Assembly: GCA_034638255.1 (NCBI GenBank)
Contig: JAWPGT010000008.1
Span: 558,001 to 622,000, forward strand
Direction: 5' to 3'
DNA length: 64,000 nt
Source: Coprinus comatus
Lineage: Eukaryota; Basidiomycota; Agaricomycetes; Agaricales; Agaricaceae
Position 1 is the stretch's first letter; every line of letters starts with the position of its first letter. Positions 1 to 12,700 of this stretch are shown here, one piece after another. The notes beneath the pieces were generated by a model. That model was given only the letters and a program-made list of their open reading frames with translations, searched no databases and had not been told where the DNA came from. The translations under genes were made by a program, and so were the position numbers.

Positions 1-17
1 GTCAACACCCACGGAAA

Positions 18-1152
18 TCATAGTCTCTTCAACGCTTTCTTCCTCTTCTCTGCATTTGAAGTAGCACTTCCAGTAGCAGCTCTTTTCACTGCTTTGTTAG
101 TTCCAGTGACAACTGTCTGGTTGGCGATACTTATTTCGGGACCGGGAGTTGGGTTGGTCTTTCCTCCTCCTCCTACATTAGAATCGGCTGTTGCTAGAGG
201 AGATGGTGAAGGATAGCGTTCTTTATCCTTGTTTAAACCTTCCTTGTCGGCAGAAAGAGTAGTTTTGAGAGGGTTTGGCGGTGGTGGTGGAGATGAAGAT
301 TTACGAGTAGCCAGACTAGGAACAGGAAGAGCAGGTGAAGGATAAGGGGAGGTCGGAGACGTAGTCTTAGACGAGGAGGAGGTTGAAACGGAAGCTGATG
401 TTGACGATGACTGAGGAAGGGTGGCGGCGGGAGTATAAGGTTTTGGTGTTGTTGTTGAAGACGTCGCTACGGAGGAAGATTCAACAAGTGTTGGATCATT
501 GAATTCAACTGGTTTGACGCGTGGTGTCGCGTGAACACTCGTGATCAATTTAGCACGACTGCAGTAACTCTCGTAGTCTTCCAAAAGAAGTTTGCCAGCT
601 TCCTCATCCAGTGCTGATTCGGGATTAGGATAGATGAGAAGGCACTTTACTGTCACTAGAATGTGACTAATTCCGTACGTTGACTTCCAATCCTTCTTGA
701 GAGTGTTGACACAGATCTCGCCAGCGCCAGACACATTAGGATGGAATATTTTGGTTGAAAACCAACCTATGATGGAAGTATGACTATTTGATACGGATTT
801 TATATTCAGGCATACATACATTTAGGCGGCGCGGCGGGATATTCTTCAGTGAATTTGAATTTGACTTTAAAATAGCCTCCAGCGTATGGGGTACCCTCTA
901 GTGAAAGAGCAATATGATTGAATCAAGTCAACAAGGAATATAAGTCGTCCACGCATTGAAAGCAACGTACCAGGGCCTTGTATGATACCAGTAATGTTCA
1001 ACATATCCTCCTCATTAGTCTGGATGCGAATACCCTCAGGAGGACTCTTCCTGAGATCCGTGATTTCTCGCATAAGACGGCGGGCATGTACAGGCGATAC
1101 CTAAGCATTAATGAGTACAGGGACCTTCGGGTCAACTGAAGATAGTCACCAT
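18..1152 (-). CDS. UBE2S-like ubiquitin-conjugating enzyme E2 (APC/C chain-elongating type)
   Basis: Four coding exons give a 319-residue protein: 1152-1150 (the ATG alone), 1100-971, 897-820 and 766-18. The UBC fold is continuous across the joins, with KIFHPNV followed by the active-site cysteine in [12 protein letters not shown], then [19 protein letters not shown], the usual E2 helix region. The core most resembles UBE2S, the E2 that extends Lys11-linked ubiquitin chains for the anaphase-promoting complex. After the UBC domain comes a long S/T/P-rich, probably disordered extension that ends KKALKRL; human UBE2S ends in a similar basic LRRL tail, which docks on the APC/C. The tail match supports UBE2S rather than a generic E2. 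The start rests on a clean splice that joins ATG in frame to [14 protein letters not shown], matching the first E2 helix. Acts in nucleus/cytosol in mitotic exit. Confidence 0.88.
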
Positions 1153-1493
1153 GGTTGAAGTGTGGACTAAGTGTGTTCGAAAGGGTCAGTTCTGAATCGC
1201 GATTCACAACATTCGCTCACGTGGAGTAGTCAAATGATTGGTAAGCCGAAATGTGATGGATTAGGTGATTACCGGATCAATTTTGATTTATTATTAACGC
1301 TCATCACTTCACCCCCTCACATGCTAATTAACAATTGAGTTGTTGCCATTTAAACTTCCGAAAAAAATTACAAGATACATTCGTGAGGAGACATTCGTTA
1401 TAGGGTACAAATACATTCGCAATTTTACATATCTTCATAAACAGATCATACACAGCCAGCTGTGCGCACATACTAAATTTAAATAACACATTA
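1153..1493. other. intergenic, E2 promoter side and PL14 3' flank
   Basis: No convincing coding sequence. It holds the upstream region of the E2 gene and the 3' flank of the PL14 gene, both on the minus strand. AT-rich runs near 1280-1330 and 1360-1480 are consistent with flanking non-coding DNA. Short open frames here have no recognisable motif. Confidence 0.5.
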
Positions 1494-2535
1494 CTAGATC
1501 TTCGAGACGATTGCGGCACCAAAGTTGGCAAAGTACACGTCCTGGTCCTTAGGAGTCGCCCACTCAGTGGTAGATCCTTTAGGGTATATTAACGGTCTGT
1601 CCACTTCAAGTCATATTGTTTCGGTGAACTCACCTCCGAAGAAACTCTGGACTTGCATGCCACGAATGCGACCGGTGCCATCTTGACGCAAAATAATACC
1701 AGTTACCTTGCTCACGCTCTTTCCATTAACGAATAATTCGATCTGTCCATTGGCGGCTCCAGCATCGTTAAGCCTAACGCGTTGGGCAACCGTAGTCCAT
1801 TGACCAGTAGGGAAGGAATAGCTTCCCCTGTCGACAGACATACCATAGGTCGAATCACAAACGGAGTTGTCCATATCACAGATCTTGGCATTAGCCGTGA
1901 AGCGAGGGTCGTCGTAAGGTGGGAGGTAAAGATATACTTCGCCTGCACCATTAGTTCTCCACATTAAACGCGCGGAGAAGCAAGAGGCATCCTTACGACC
2001 ACCGGAGCAAGAAACAGCTGTGCTATCAGAATCTCCTCCATCTAAAATGTAGGATGTCAGAAAAACTCGAGACCTGATATACATATTTAAATCACTCACA
2101 GAGACCGGGGAGCTTTCCTCCCTTCACAAAGTTAAAGCCGCTGGGGAAGTAAACCGAGTAACTAAAGGTAGCCTCCTTGGCCGTGGAAAGATTCACTGAA
2201 GAAGGACCAGGTGCATAAAATGAAACTCCTCCACAAGGATCGGCACTGGGCTTGTATGATCCTTTGGGATAGTGGGCCTTCAAGGACCTGACGCCGTCAG
2301 GGGAGTTGGTATAGGTGTAGGGGCAACGTGAAAGCACATTATGGGGACGGAAGACGTTGTCGCTCAAGGTCAACGCTCCGGACATCCCAGAAAACGTTGT
2401 CCATTTTGCGATAGAAGAGACAGGGAACAACGACGATGCAGTACCTGCTGCTCGCCGAGTAACATTGTATGGGGTGGCGGAGACCAGCTCCGAGAGTACA
2501 GATAGAATGAGAGCAGAGATCGAAATGGAGCGCAT
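1494..2535 (-). CDS. secreted polysaccharide lyase family 14 (PL14)-like protein
   Basis: Three exons, 2535-2100, 2041-1634 and 1576-1494, give 308 residues. An N-terminal signal peptide (ISALILSVLSELVSATP) is followed by a beta-jelly-roll sequence typical of fungal PL14: YSVYFPSGFNFVKGGKLPGL, then YGGD across the first splice, and a C-terminal run with WATPKDQDVYFANFG. PL14 enzymes cleave uronic-acid polysaccharides (alginate, glucuronan) by beta-elimination; the substrate here cannot be read from sequence. The last join was chosen because it restores GGSTTEWATP, which is conserved in the family, while earlier acceptors give stops. Likely extracellular. The family assignment is strong and the substrate is open. 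Confidence 0.85.
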
Positions 2536-3504
2536 TGTTGCGAATGTATCTCAAGTTTGCAAGGGTATTGGTTTGCAAAGCAAGGGAGAGCAGGAATAGG
2601 TTATTCTTCAGCATCGAAAACTAATTCTTTATACGTTACTGGAACGCAAATTTTTTTTAATTTGTTTGTAGTAGCGGATGATATAGTGACTCTATTCCAA
2701 GTTTCTCCCGCTTAGCTGCCGATCATTGTTCCATTCGTGTTGCTACCCCAGGAGGCAGAAATCACTTACATGAGACTCGGTAGATGGATGAACTTCACAT
2801 GGACAGGAACTTCTATCCTGTGTTCGAAAATTGGTACCATAAGGGACTACTTACCTCGGGAGGTTTATAGGTCTCTGCCACCAAGACAACCGCACATGTT
2901 ACATTGCAACGTTTTTCTCGGCACCACTGGCCGAATCTATAACAGTGTTTCTCGGAACGGATATCAACATATAACTATATATACCGAGTAGGTGATCAGA
3001 ATTTATGGAATGGAGATTTCTGGGGCGAAGAACGTATATTTCTAGCAATCTTGTGATGTTCCAAATTTGGGTTGATCGCGATATCCAATTAAATTTTCTC
3101 ATTTACTTTTTTCAAAATTTAACCATCTTTTGCCTCAACTGTATTCTACATAAATGGAGATCTACATTTTTAAAATGTTATACCAAAGCGATACCCTGGA
3201 TCGAGTGCCCTGATATATCTTATCCAGTTACCTCTGTGATGAAAGCGTATAAGAAAACATACCAATCAAACCAATTCAAACTACACATATGCTGACTTGT
3301 GCTTCCTTGGGTGCCTTTCATTTTGCAGCCGCCACGTCACTCCCGCTAACAGAGTCATATGAAGACACAATTCTAGACAAACACATCAGAACACACCTAA
3401 TCAGTAGGTTGCACCATCTTAGCAACAACTCTTCTTCGCACTAGAGGCCAATCCATTTGTGCAATATTCTGATATCGATTTCTATCATAATCGTCTAGAA
3501 AAAC
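2536..3504. other. divergent intergenic region between PL14 and SDR genes
   Basis: About 970 bp between two divergent genes, AT-rich, with short open frames lacking any recognisable motif or credible start context. It presumably carries both promoters. I see no repeat or RNA gene in it. Confidence 0.5.
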
Positions 3505-4745
3505 ATGGATTTGGGTTTAAAGGGTGTGCATGTCTTGGTAACAGGTTCGCATGCAAGCCTAATAGTTTAATTCTGTAAAAATAACATTATGTGCCGAACC
3601 ATTTTTCGATCATAAGGGGCGAGTGGGGGTATAGGACTTGAGATATGCCGCGTGTTTCTCGGTAAGCCAATCCTTAAGCAATTCTGCGACGTTACTTCCT
3701 TGGATATATGCACATGGTTTTACTGACTTCTTTTTGAACAGAACAAGGCGCTAACGTCACCGCTCATTATAACTCCAACCTTACTCCTCTCAACCCTATC
3801 TTGGCTGAGTTTGGCTCCGAACGTATCGTAGGACTTCAAGCCAACCTCACTAGTGAAGTAGCTGTACAGAACTTGTTTGAGAATGCTTCTACATCATCCT
3901 TTGGTAATGTAGAGGTACTGATCTTGAACCATGGCATTTGGCCTACTGCATTTGAACCCCTCTGGACGATGCCTTTGGAAAGGTGGAGGACAACAATTGA
4001 CGTCAATTTGACCGCGAGCTTCATTGTCGCAAAAGAATACTTGAAACGGTTGGAAACATCGGATGCTAGAAAGAAAGACCAAGCTGCGATTGTCTTGATT
4101 GGAAGTAGCGCGGGTTTATTTGGTATCGTGGATCATCTTCATATATTCATAGATGATACTTAAGGAGTATGTTTGGGTTACAGGTGAAGCCGGCCACGCT
4201 GATTATGCGGCATCTAAGGCTGGTGAGTATGTCCAATGTTAAAGCTTGGTGCCGTGTAATTGATTTATAGCAGCTATGATGTATGGATTGACACTCTCAT
4301 TAAAGAATGAGATTGTGAAGATCGCTCCGAAGGGGAGAGTCAATTGTATTGCCCCTGGGTGGGTCAAGACGGTTCGTACCCCAACTCTTAAATGATCGAC
4401 AATCACCAATTCATGCTTGCGTCGATAAGCCCATGGCTGAAGAGGCTTTGAAGGACCCAGAGATTGTTTATGCAGCAATGGCAACGTATGTATTACGCTC
4501 ATCTTTATACATGTACTGAGAACGATCGATCCCCAGTACTCCCCTAAAGAAGGTTGCTACCCCACGAGACGTTGCGAATCAGACGGTCGTAATTTCTTCT
4601 TCTCTTATCTCAGGCCATGTGACTGGTCAGATTATTGCTGTCCACGGAGGCCTGGAAGGTGCCCATCTTTCGCCCTCATGAAGGATCAACAAAATAATAA
4701 GGAAAATTTCCAGGACGGCTTTTGAATAAGCCGGAAGACCTCTAA
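3505..4745 (+). CDS. short-chain dehydrogenase/reductase (SDR), FabG-like
   Basis: A multi-exon classical SDR of roughly 260 residues. Splicing of the first two exons restores the Rossmann cofactor motif VTGASGGIGLE. NHG (in LILNHGIW) stands at the NNAG position, the catalytic serine region reads GSSAG, and the active-site YxxxK is YAASK, after an intron near 4140-4185. The C-terminal part reads GRVNCIAPGWVKT and GQIIAVHGG, usual for 3-oxoacyl-ACP-reductase-like oxidoreductases. The last intron (about 4660-4714) joins HGGLEG to a short tail RLLNKPEDL. NAD(P)-dependent, probably cytosolic; the substrate is unknown. The gene is alone, with no biosynthetic cluster beside it. Confidence 0.87.
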
Positions 4746-5752
4746 ATGGTCTGTACTATTTTTGTCATTGTAAGCATGCAGCAATTTTGATATCAAATCA
4801 ACCTCAGTCGGAAACGCAATAGCTGCAGTGACTCGAGCTGCTCTGGTATGACTATTACAATTAGGCTCATTTTCACCACATATGGGTCTCAAGAAGTGTA
4901 TCGATGTGCAATGGTTCTGATATGCCCTACGAATTAATAACGTGTGTGTGATTGCAATGGAAGTTACTGATGTGGTTTTTGGTGACTATAGACTCTCAAA
5001 TTCCAGTTGCTATTGAAGGTGGACTATGTCCCACACAAGTCAACAGTAACGCCACTGCCAGTTGTAGTGCAACGGCTAGGCTCGCGTATTGATGTATCCT
5101 TTCTAGCTTCGCTTTGAGCCGTCCGTAGAAGGAGAGTACGTATTTGTGTACGTTGGAGAAGCTTAACCAATGCGGGGTTAAGAAGCTAAATGGTGTGAAA
5201 GAGATGGGTAATAGGTGGGGTGTGAGGGCCTTGAGAGATCTCGTGAACAAGGACAACGCGGTCGCTTTTAATCCAAGCAAATGTCATCCTGAGAAGACTT
5301 TGAAGAATTTTCAACTAGACTAATCATTCGTGTATATTAATGTCAGGGAAGACGTGCCCTGATTAGAAGTCTAAATGGTCTCAGATGATATTAATCGGAA
5401 TACTGTGGCACCACGGTAAGTGTCTTGAACTTTTGAAGTGTATTCAAGTTATTATAGGATTGGGTCATTGTGTGAATATGTTTTATTTTCCTTGAGGTGA
5501 GCCACATGTACAATTGTCGTATTACGTCTGTTCTCATGAAGGATGTTACTTATGGAGAAGGGATTACGCAAGTTCAGAAACAAGCTTCCTTGCAAACACA
5601 AGGTTAGAACCTCAGCAGCTGACAACCATTATGTAATGCGCCATATAGCATCAATGAGGTTGGCTAGTTGATGCGCTGTTACAGGTTCCACGAAGCAAAT
5701 TTATAAGAAGCTTCATGGAATTCATTCACTTCGCATCTTCCCTATACCCACT
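4746..5752. other. intergenic, no supported gene
   Basis: About 1 kb between the SDR and the GH3 gene. Two stretches (about 5000-5090 and 5150-5320, plus strand) look faintly coding but lack starts, are broken by stops and match nothing I recognise. The last 100 bp before 5753 presumably carry the GH3 promoter. Confidence 0.4.
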
Positions 5753-8700
5753 ATGAGGGTGTTCTGGATTTCACTTCTCCCCCTGGCACTCGCCCAAAGC
5801 GAAGGTCTTTCATCGCTGTTTTCGGCGGAACCATCCACCGTGCCTCTTTCGACTGCTAGTAGCATTTCACGATCAGAGTCAACCATTGTATCTGTTACGA
5901 CGGCACGACCTACTACGGGGTCAGGATCTGAACCAGTGACAACTGTAATCGCAACCTCTGACTCCAACCCTATCCCAACTGCAAGCCCTCCTATTAGTGG
6001 CACCGAGCCTGCAGAATCCTCCACAACTACTAGTGCGACCTTGACGGAACTTCCTTCTACAGTTGCGACTTCAACGTCAGAAAGCTCCTCTGTCACAGAA
6101 CCGATTATTAAACCACCTATCACTCCAACTACATTTACGCCATTCCCAGTACCTTCGGAATCACATATTCCTGGCGTGGTAGAAGCAGTAGATCCTGCTC
6201 GTCCTCCTAAAGTAAGAGTAGTTATTATGTTTGTTATAGTGCTTGATTCTGATGTATTTCGTTTAAGGCTGGCTCAACAGTTATACCAGATTTTGGACCA
6301 GCTTGGACTGATGCTTATAGTAAAGCAAGGGCTAAAGTAGGAGTGTTTAGGCGGTGGTACTGAACATTAACTAATCAACATAAAAGATCGCTCAATTCAC
6401 ACTTGAGGAAAAGGTTAGCGTGGCTACTGGAGTAGGGTGGATGAATGGACGATGCGTTGTAAGTGATTTTATATTTCGTATGTGACAGAAAATGATGAAG
6501 ATATATTCAGGGAAATATTCCTGGTATTGAACCGGTAGATGGTCGTGGATGGCCTGGGCTTTGTTTAGAGGTCAGTTTTTTTCTCGACTTACGAGAGCGG
6601 GCTTTTGACACCGAGATTTTAGGATGCACCATTGGGTGTTCGTAATGCGGACTTCGTGACTGGCTTCCCAACGGGAATCAATGCTGCGGCGACGTTTAAT
6701 AGACGTCTCATTCGTCTGCGTGGGTTAGCCATGGGTAGGGAACACGTCGGAAAAGGTGTTAATGTTGCGTTGGGTCCAATGATGAATATGGGTCGTGTTG
6801 CTGCGGGAGGTCGAAATTGGGAAGGATTTGGTGCTGATCCTTATCTTGCTGGTGAAGCTGCTTATGAAACAATTCTTGGCATGCAAGAAGGAGGAGTCCA
6901 AGCTTGTGCAAAACATCTTGTAAACAAGTAAGTACTAATTCTCAATCATTGTATGCACACTAACGCCAGGTCTAGCGAGCAAGAGCATAAACGCACCACG
7001 TCAAGTTCCGATGTCGATGATAGAACGCAGCATGAGATTTATACTCATCCTTTTTTGAGGAGTGTTATGGCAGGAGTGTCAAGTATGATGTGCAGTTACA
7101 GTTCGTACCTTCGATTTTTTATCTCATGATTATTCATACTAAACACGCATATTCATATTTTAGATTTGATCAATGGAACTTTTGCTTGTGAGAACGATAA
7201 AGTCATGAATGATATTGTTAAGCGTGAATATAATTTCAGAGGCTGTGAGTACCCGGGGACTTTTATCCTTCGTATATGCGTTCCAACTAATGTTAAATGA
7301 AAGTTATAATGTCGGACTGGCAAGCGTACGTTATTTTCTTTTTCTTTCCTTTGATAAAACCTAATAATTATCTATAGAACTGAGTCAACTATGTCTGTTG
7401 TAACCGGATTGGATGTGAGTGTTAATTATTACAACTGAAATCCCTTTCTGACTATTCCGGATACAGGTGACTATGCCTGGTGATATTAGGTTCAATTCTG
7501 GAACGACATACTTTGGTGCAAATCTGACTGACTATGTCAACAACGGAACTATTCCTGAAGCACGTGTTGATGATATGGGTAAGTCGATATCTTCTAGTTT
7601 TACAAGGAACGAATGTATTGAATTATTTCAGCTACCCGTATTCTTGCTGGGTGGTACCTTCTTAAACAGGACTCGCCGAGGTTCCCTACCGTCAATTTTG
7701 ATGCTTTCCGTCCTGACGACGAATCACTCAATGACCATATTGATGTTCAAGTTGATCATGATAAAATTGTTCGAGAAGTTGGGGCTGCTAGCGTTGTACT
7801 TTTGAAGAATGAACGCAATGCCCTTCCTTTAAAGAAACCGAGAAGTCTTGTACTTATTGGAAGCGATGCTGGTCCAGGGCGGGCGGGTCCTAATCAATTT
7901 AATGACCAAGGAGGTTTGGATGGAGTTCTTGCGATGGGATGGGGTTCTGGAACTGCGAATATGACATACTTGAGCACGGTATGTTTGTCTAATGAGAGTT
8001 TTCGTGACGCTCTCACTTAATTATTTCTTCAGCCGCTTGATGCAATCCAGCGCCGTGCAAGGGTTGATCATACTAGTGTATCTTGGTTGTTGGACGATTT
8101 TGATCTTCCCAGAGCTGGAAATATGGCTATTCGAAGGAGTGCTGCTCTTGTTTTTATTGCTGCTGATTCAGGAGAGGAGTATATCCATGTTGCTGGAAAT
8201 AACGGTGATAGGTGCGTTATTGTCAATATTTTTTTTGAAGTTTGCTAAGGGTGTTTTTGTAGACAAAACTTGACTGCTTGGCATGGTGGAGACGCGCTTG
8301 TTCAAGCTGTAGCTGCTCAAAACAACAACACGATTGTTATCGTTCATAGTGTTGGTCCTCTGATCCTGGAACCCTGGATTGAACATCCAAATGTTACTGC
8401 TGTCAGTGATAACCGTATTAGAGATTTGTGAACGTAACTGACTAAGAATGTATATCTAGGTTGTGTGGGCTGGTGCTCCTGGTCAAGAAGCCGGTAATTC
8501 TGTGACAGATGTATTGTATGGCGATTGGAACCCGTCGGGAAGGCTTCCGTATACGATCGCTAAACGCCAAGAAGATTACTCTGCACAAGTAATCCCTGGT
8601 ACCGGAATTCAAGAGGTGATTTCTATCCCATATACTGAGGGGTTGGAAATTGATTATCGACATTTCGACGCCGTGAGTATCTGAAAACATCTGGCTTTTT

Positions 8701-9270
8701 ATTTCTTCTAAACGGATGCTAGAATGATATCGAACCGAGATATGAATTTGGGTTTGGCTTGAGTTATACGACCTTCGAATACTCTCAACTGTCCATTGAG
8801 AGGTTGTCGTCCAAAGGTGGCATTGCTGACGCTGCTGTGCGGTGGGATAGGGGCGAGCCTAGTCCAAATGTACAAGGAGGATCCTCTGCTGCATGGTAAT
8901 GTCACATATACATACACATGATATGTTTGTTTTTGATGACTTTTATCACTACAGGTTGCATCGTCCCGCTTACCAAGTATCATTCTCGATTGAAAACACA
9001 GGAAATGCCTTTGGCAGTGAAACTCCTCAACTCTACCTCAACTTCCCTCAATCTTCAGGAGAACCTCCTTCTGTATTACGTGGTTTCGCTAATCCAGCAC
9101 TTAACCCTAGACAAAGTCAGCGTGTAACGCTTACTTTATCTAGGTATGATCTTAGTATTTGGGATGTAGAAACACAGGGTTGGAGGAGACCTAGCGGTGC
9201 TATTGGGGTCACTGTTGGTTCTAGTAGTCGGGATAGACGGTTGAGAGGTACTCTTCCTGGAACTGTATGA
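5753..9270 (+). CDS. glycoside hydrolase family 3 beta-glucosidase with S/T-rich N-terminal region
   Basis: A gene of ten or more exons. The signal peptide MRVFWISLLPLALAQ is followed by about 130 residues rich in Ser, Thr and Pro, a mucin-like, probably O-glycosylated segment. The GH3 domain follows: WMNGRCVGNIPGIEPVDGR, NVALGPMMNMGR, GRNWEGFGADPYLAG, QACAKHLVNK then EQEH, and YVMSDWQAT, whose Asp is the expected nucleophile. The second lobe contains GAASVVLLKNE, LVLIGSDAG and YGDWNPSGRLPYT, and the C-terminus has the fibronectin-III-like domain (QVSFSIENTGN, RGF) ending GTLPGTV. Fungal GH3 enzymes release glucose from cellobiose or beta-glucan oligomers outside the cell. The long mucin-like N-terminus is unusual and suggests wall association. 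No break was seen in the catalytic parts. Confidence 0.92.
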
Positions 9271-9764
9271 CTACAGCATTGTGGTAGGTGTGGGGAAGTC
9301 CATGGGGAACTTGGAGTTGGAGTTGGATATTCTCAACAGACTCAGACTGTTTTACACTTTTAGTGACGGGTTGGAATCTTGATGTATAGATTGGACACTT
9401 TCTGCATTGAATACACGATTTTTACGATCCGGTTTTGGATTTGGAGTTCGTGATTGTGCAAGTGTGGTTGAGCGTAAGTGTTCCAATTAAGTTAAGTTTT
9501 CTGGGATTACGCTTAATATCATTTGAAAATGGCTTTGGTATGTTGAAGAACTCTTGGCTTGGTCGCTACGGCCCAAGTTCAAGGAAAGCAGACAAAGAAA
9601 TCGTTGCTTCATGAATCACTCACTAGACGAGCCGGATCTGAGATGCGACGCGTCCAAAAGCGGTTATTTGTCATTGCTTGGACCATGCACTCTTAATTGG
9701 TATAATATAGCTGTTCAGGAACTGTGTGTATCTCAATCCCCTTTTCTCTTTGCAACAGTGAAAA
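9271..9764. other. intergenic, GH3 3' flank and SNF2 promoter
   Basis: About 490 bp with no credible gene. An open frame at 9554-9916 overlaps the SNF2 start in another frame and has no motif. The region presumably supplies the GH3 3' UTR and the SNF2 promoter and leader. Confidence 0.45.
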
Positions 9765-12700
9765 ATGTCACAAAGCCAGCATGCAGGGCGCTCAAGTCTT
9801 CTAGATGCTCTGGACAACTCGTTTTTGGCCACCCCGGTAGCGATACATTCACAAGCGCGGTTACAACCACAAAGCGATTACCTTTCAGACGAGTCGGAAC
9901 AATACTCGCTGAATAATTCAGCTTATCTGGATGCTAGAGAAATACCAGAACGTATGCTCCTCGTCCCCTTTACTAAATCATGACTTTGGAACTAATTGGT
10001 GTACTTAGTTATGGGTATGCACGTGCCCCAAGGTTTCGTCTCAGGGGAAATATCTAGTCGTGACTTTAATTTGAACTATGACTGTGAAACGCCATTAAGG
10101 CAGATTGACATTGGGGGACCTGATCAGGAACAAAGGTGCATCGTCTTTGAATCTTTGCTTTTTTTCTTTAAAGTTCTCATCATGGACAAAGGCTCGTTGA
10201 CTTTGTAACGAAAGAGATTGATAACGTCAGTCACGGGTTGACCGTGCAAACCGCTTTGAATAAACTTGGCCTTGAAGAGTACGTTTAAAAGTTTCTTTTG
10301 CGTAGTATTTGAAAGGATCTTAGCCGCCTCGATGATAGCAATCAAGATTTAATACCAGGACTTGAAGTACGTTTGTTAGCTCATCAAGCTATTGGAGTTG
10401 CATGGTAAGCATATGTTGTGGATTTCTCATTTCTGTTTAACTTATGGGTGTCATTATGTCGTCAGGATGGTGGAACAGGAACTTGGGTCAAGTCGTGGCG
10501 GTATTCTCGCGTACGTTTATTTTTCTCCAAGATGGGGGACGTACTGACGCCTAGTCTTTTAAAGGGACGACATGGGTCTCGGTATATGATCACAATTATG
10601 TTATGACCCAGGAAGATATTAATATTTAATAGGGAAAACGGTTCAAATGATTGCTGCAATGGCAAAGAACATGCCAAAAGCTACAGACGAATATCAGACC
10701 ACATTGATTGTTGTTCCCGCCGCTCTTTTGCAACAGGTGTGTCGGCTGTAGCAATGACTATCATATCTTCGTTGAAAAAAATAATCAGTGGAAAGACGAA
10801 ATTGAAACAAAGACAAACGGTCTTTTTTCAGTCCATATACACCATGGAAAAGATAAACTCAAGGTTAGTTTTTTTTCTTCGACATAGACACATCGTTGAT
10901 GTCTCTCTATATCCCTAGAAACCCTCAAATGTCAAGTCATATGATGTGAGCATTGGATATCCCATTTACAACCCTAAGAAGAACTATTTATACTCAATCC
11001 TATGATAGGTTGTAATCACATCATATCAGACACTGCACACCGATTTCTCTACTCCTCAGGACGTTGAGCCTGAAGAAGAATTTGATTGGTTAATTCAGAA
11101 CGGGTACGCGATCCACCATCATCCATTCAATCACATCACTCAGACGTAAGACAGTGGTCCGCTAGCGCGTACAAAATTTTATCGTGTCATTGCCGATGAA
11201 GCTCAGTTCATACGAAATAGGTATATTTGACGTGTAATACTTCTTTTATGAGTCATACTCTAACTCAGAATCCTCAGGTCAACACGTGCGAGTACCAGCA
11301 TGGCGTATGTACGCTCCAAGTATCGCTGGATGTTAACAGGAACTCCGGTGACGAATACTTTGTAAGGCATTTTTAAGCTTTCAAGTCAGACTGCATTAAC
11401 CTTTTTTCATAGAGCCGATTTATATGGTTTATTACGATTCGGCCGATTTCGACCTTGGAATGACTGGAATAGTTTCAATAGCCATGTGGTATGTAGTCGG
11501 GCTTGTACTTGTGATCATTTCATCCTCATTTGGTTAGGCGAAAGTCCAACTCAACGATGCCCTGCTGGCAGGTGAGCATGCTGCTCTTATTGTACGCCAA
11601 TGGTGTTCATATAATGTCTTTAGGAACTCGAGCTCAAGCAATATTGAAACCGATACTATTACGTCGTACAAAGAAATCGAAGATTGAAGGTGTCCCGATT
11701 CTCCAGCTTCCAGAAAGACATATAGATCTTGTAAAAATCGAATTCAGTGAAGAAGAACGTCAGGTTTGTCTATTGTGATTTGGGTTTAAAGACCATTTTT
11801 TAATAAACAACCCTTCTAATCTAGATCTATAACTCGTTTGAGAAACGCAGCAGAATCCAAATCAACAAGTTCATGAGAAATGGAAATATTCTGAAGAAGT
11901 AGTTATACATTTCTCTTATGTCAGTTTGCCTTTATCTCACGACTCTTGCCATTTTCTCTAGCTACGACTTCATATTGGTAAATATATGCGCGATTGAGAG
12001 TTCTTACACCCACTAAATCAAAGTTCTCTTACAATAGGTCATGATTCTTCGTCTACGACAACTTTGTTGCCACCCAAACCTTATTCTGGTTTGTGTATCT
12101 CTCCAGTCGTAACTTTTAACGTCTAATCAGGTTCCTAGGAACAAGCTGCTCAATTTGAGGATCCAACAGCTCTCATGGGAGGGGAAGGTGACAAAGAACT
12201 GGCTAGGGCGAAGAAGGAAATGGGTCCTGCGTGGGTTAACATGGTGAGCTGCATCGTTGATTTCCTTGTAATGAGATATTCAATAATTACATATGTTCTC
12301 CTGTCAGATCAAGAAAAGGTAGATAATTTATTCCATCAATGCGTTTAACCCAGGAAAATGCCGATTTTGATTTTCAGGTTCCTTCTCCGTAAAGCTGCGG
12401 ATGAACTCATGTTGGACGATTTAGTCAAGTTACCTGACGAAGCCAGTTGTCCAAATTGCCACGAACGTACGCATATTACGCTTTTGGTAATGTTTTACTT
12501 ACTGATTTTGGTGTAGTCTTGCTTGCCGATAATGGCCGCGTACTCAGTTGTAGCCATGAAATTTGTTTCGGTGAGGCTTGTTTCTGCACGAATCTCTCAC
12601 TCTCACTGAGATGATTACGCCCCAGATTGTAGTCTGGATTTGAAGAACTCGCCTTTTTCCCATGATGGTGTCTTGTAAGTATCATCTACCTCTATACAAA

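Noticed and set aside
2737..3295. Plus-strand frames between PL14 and the SDR gene
   Set aside because: No motif, no splicing that links them, and codon use like non-coding AT-rich DNA.
4996..5280. 94-codon minus-strand frame with hydrophobic run
   Set aside because: No credible start context, no splice partner and no family resemblance; the plus strand is equally unconvincing.
5722..6123. 133-codon minus-strand frame opposite the GH3 N-terminus
   Set aside because: It is the antisense of the S/T-rich GH3 segment; the repeated codons keep the opposite strand open. The plus frame has a signal peptide and joins to GH3.
9554..9916. 120-codon frame overlapping the SNF2 start
   Set aside because: The SNF2 frame starting at 9765 continues through splicing into conserved sequence, while this frame leads nowhere.
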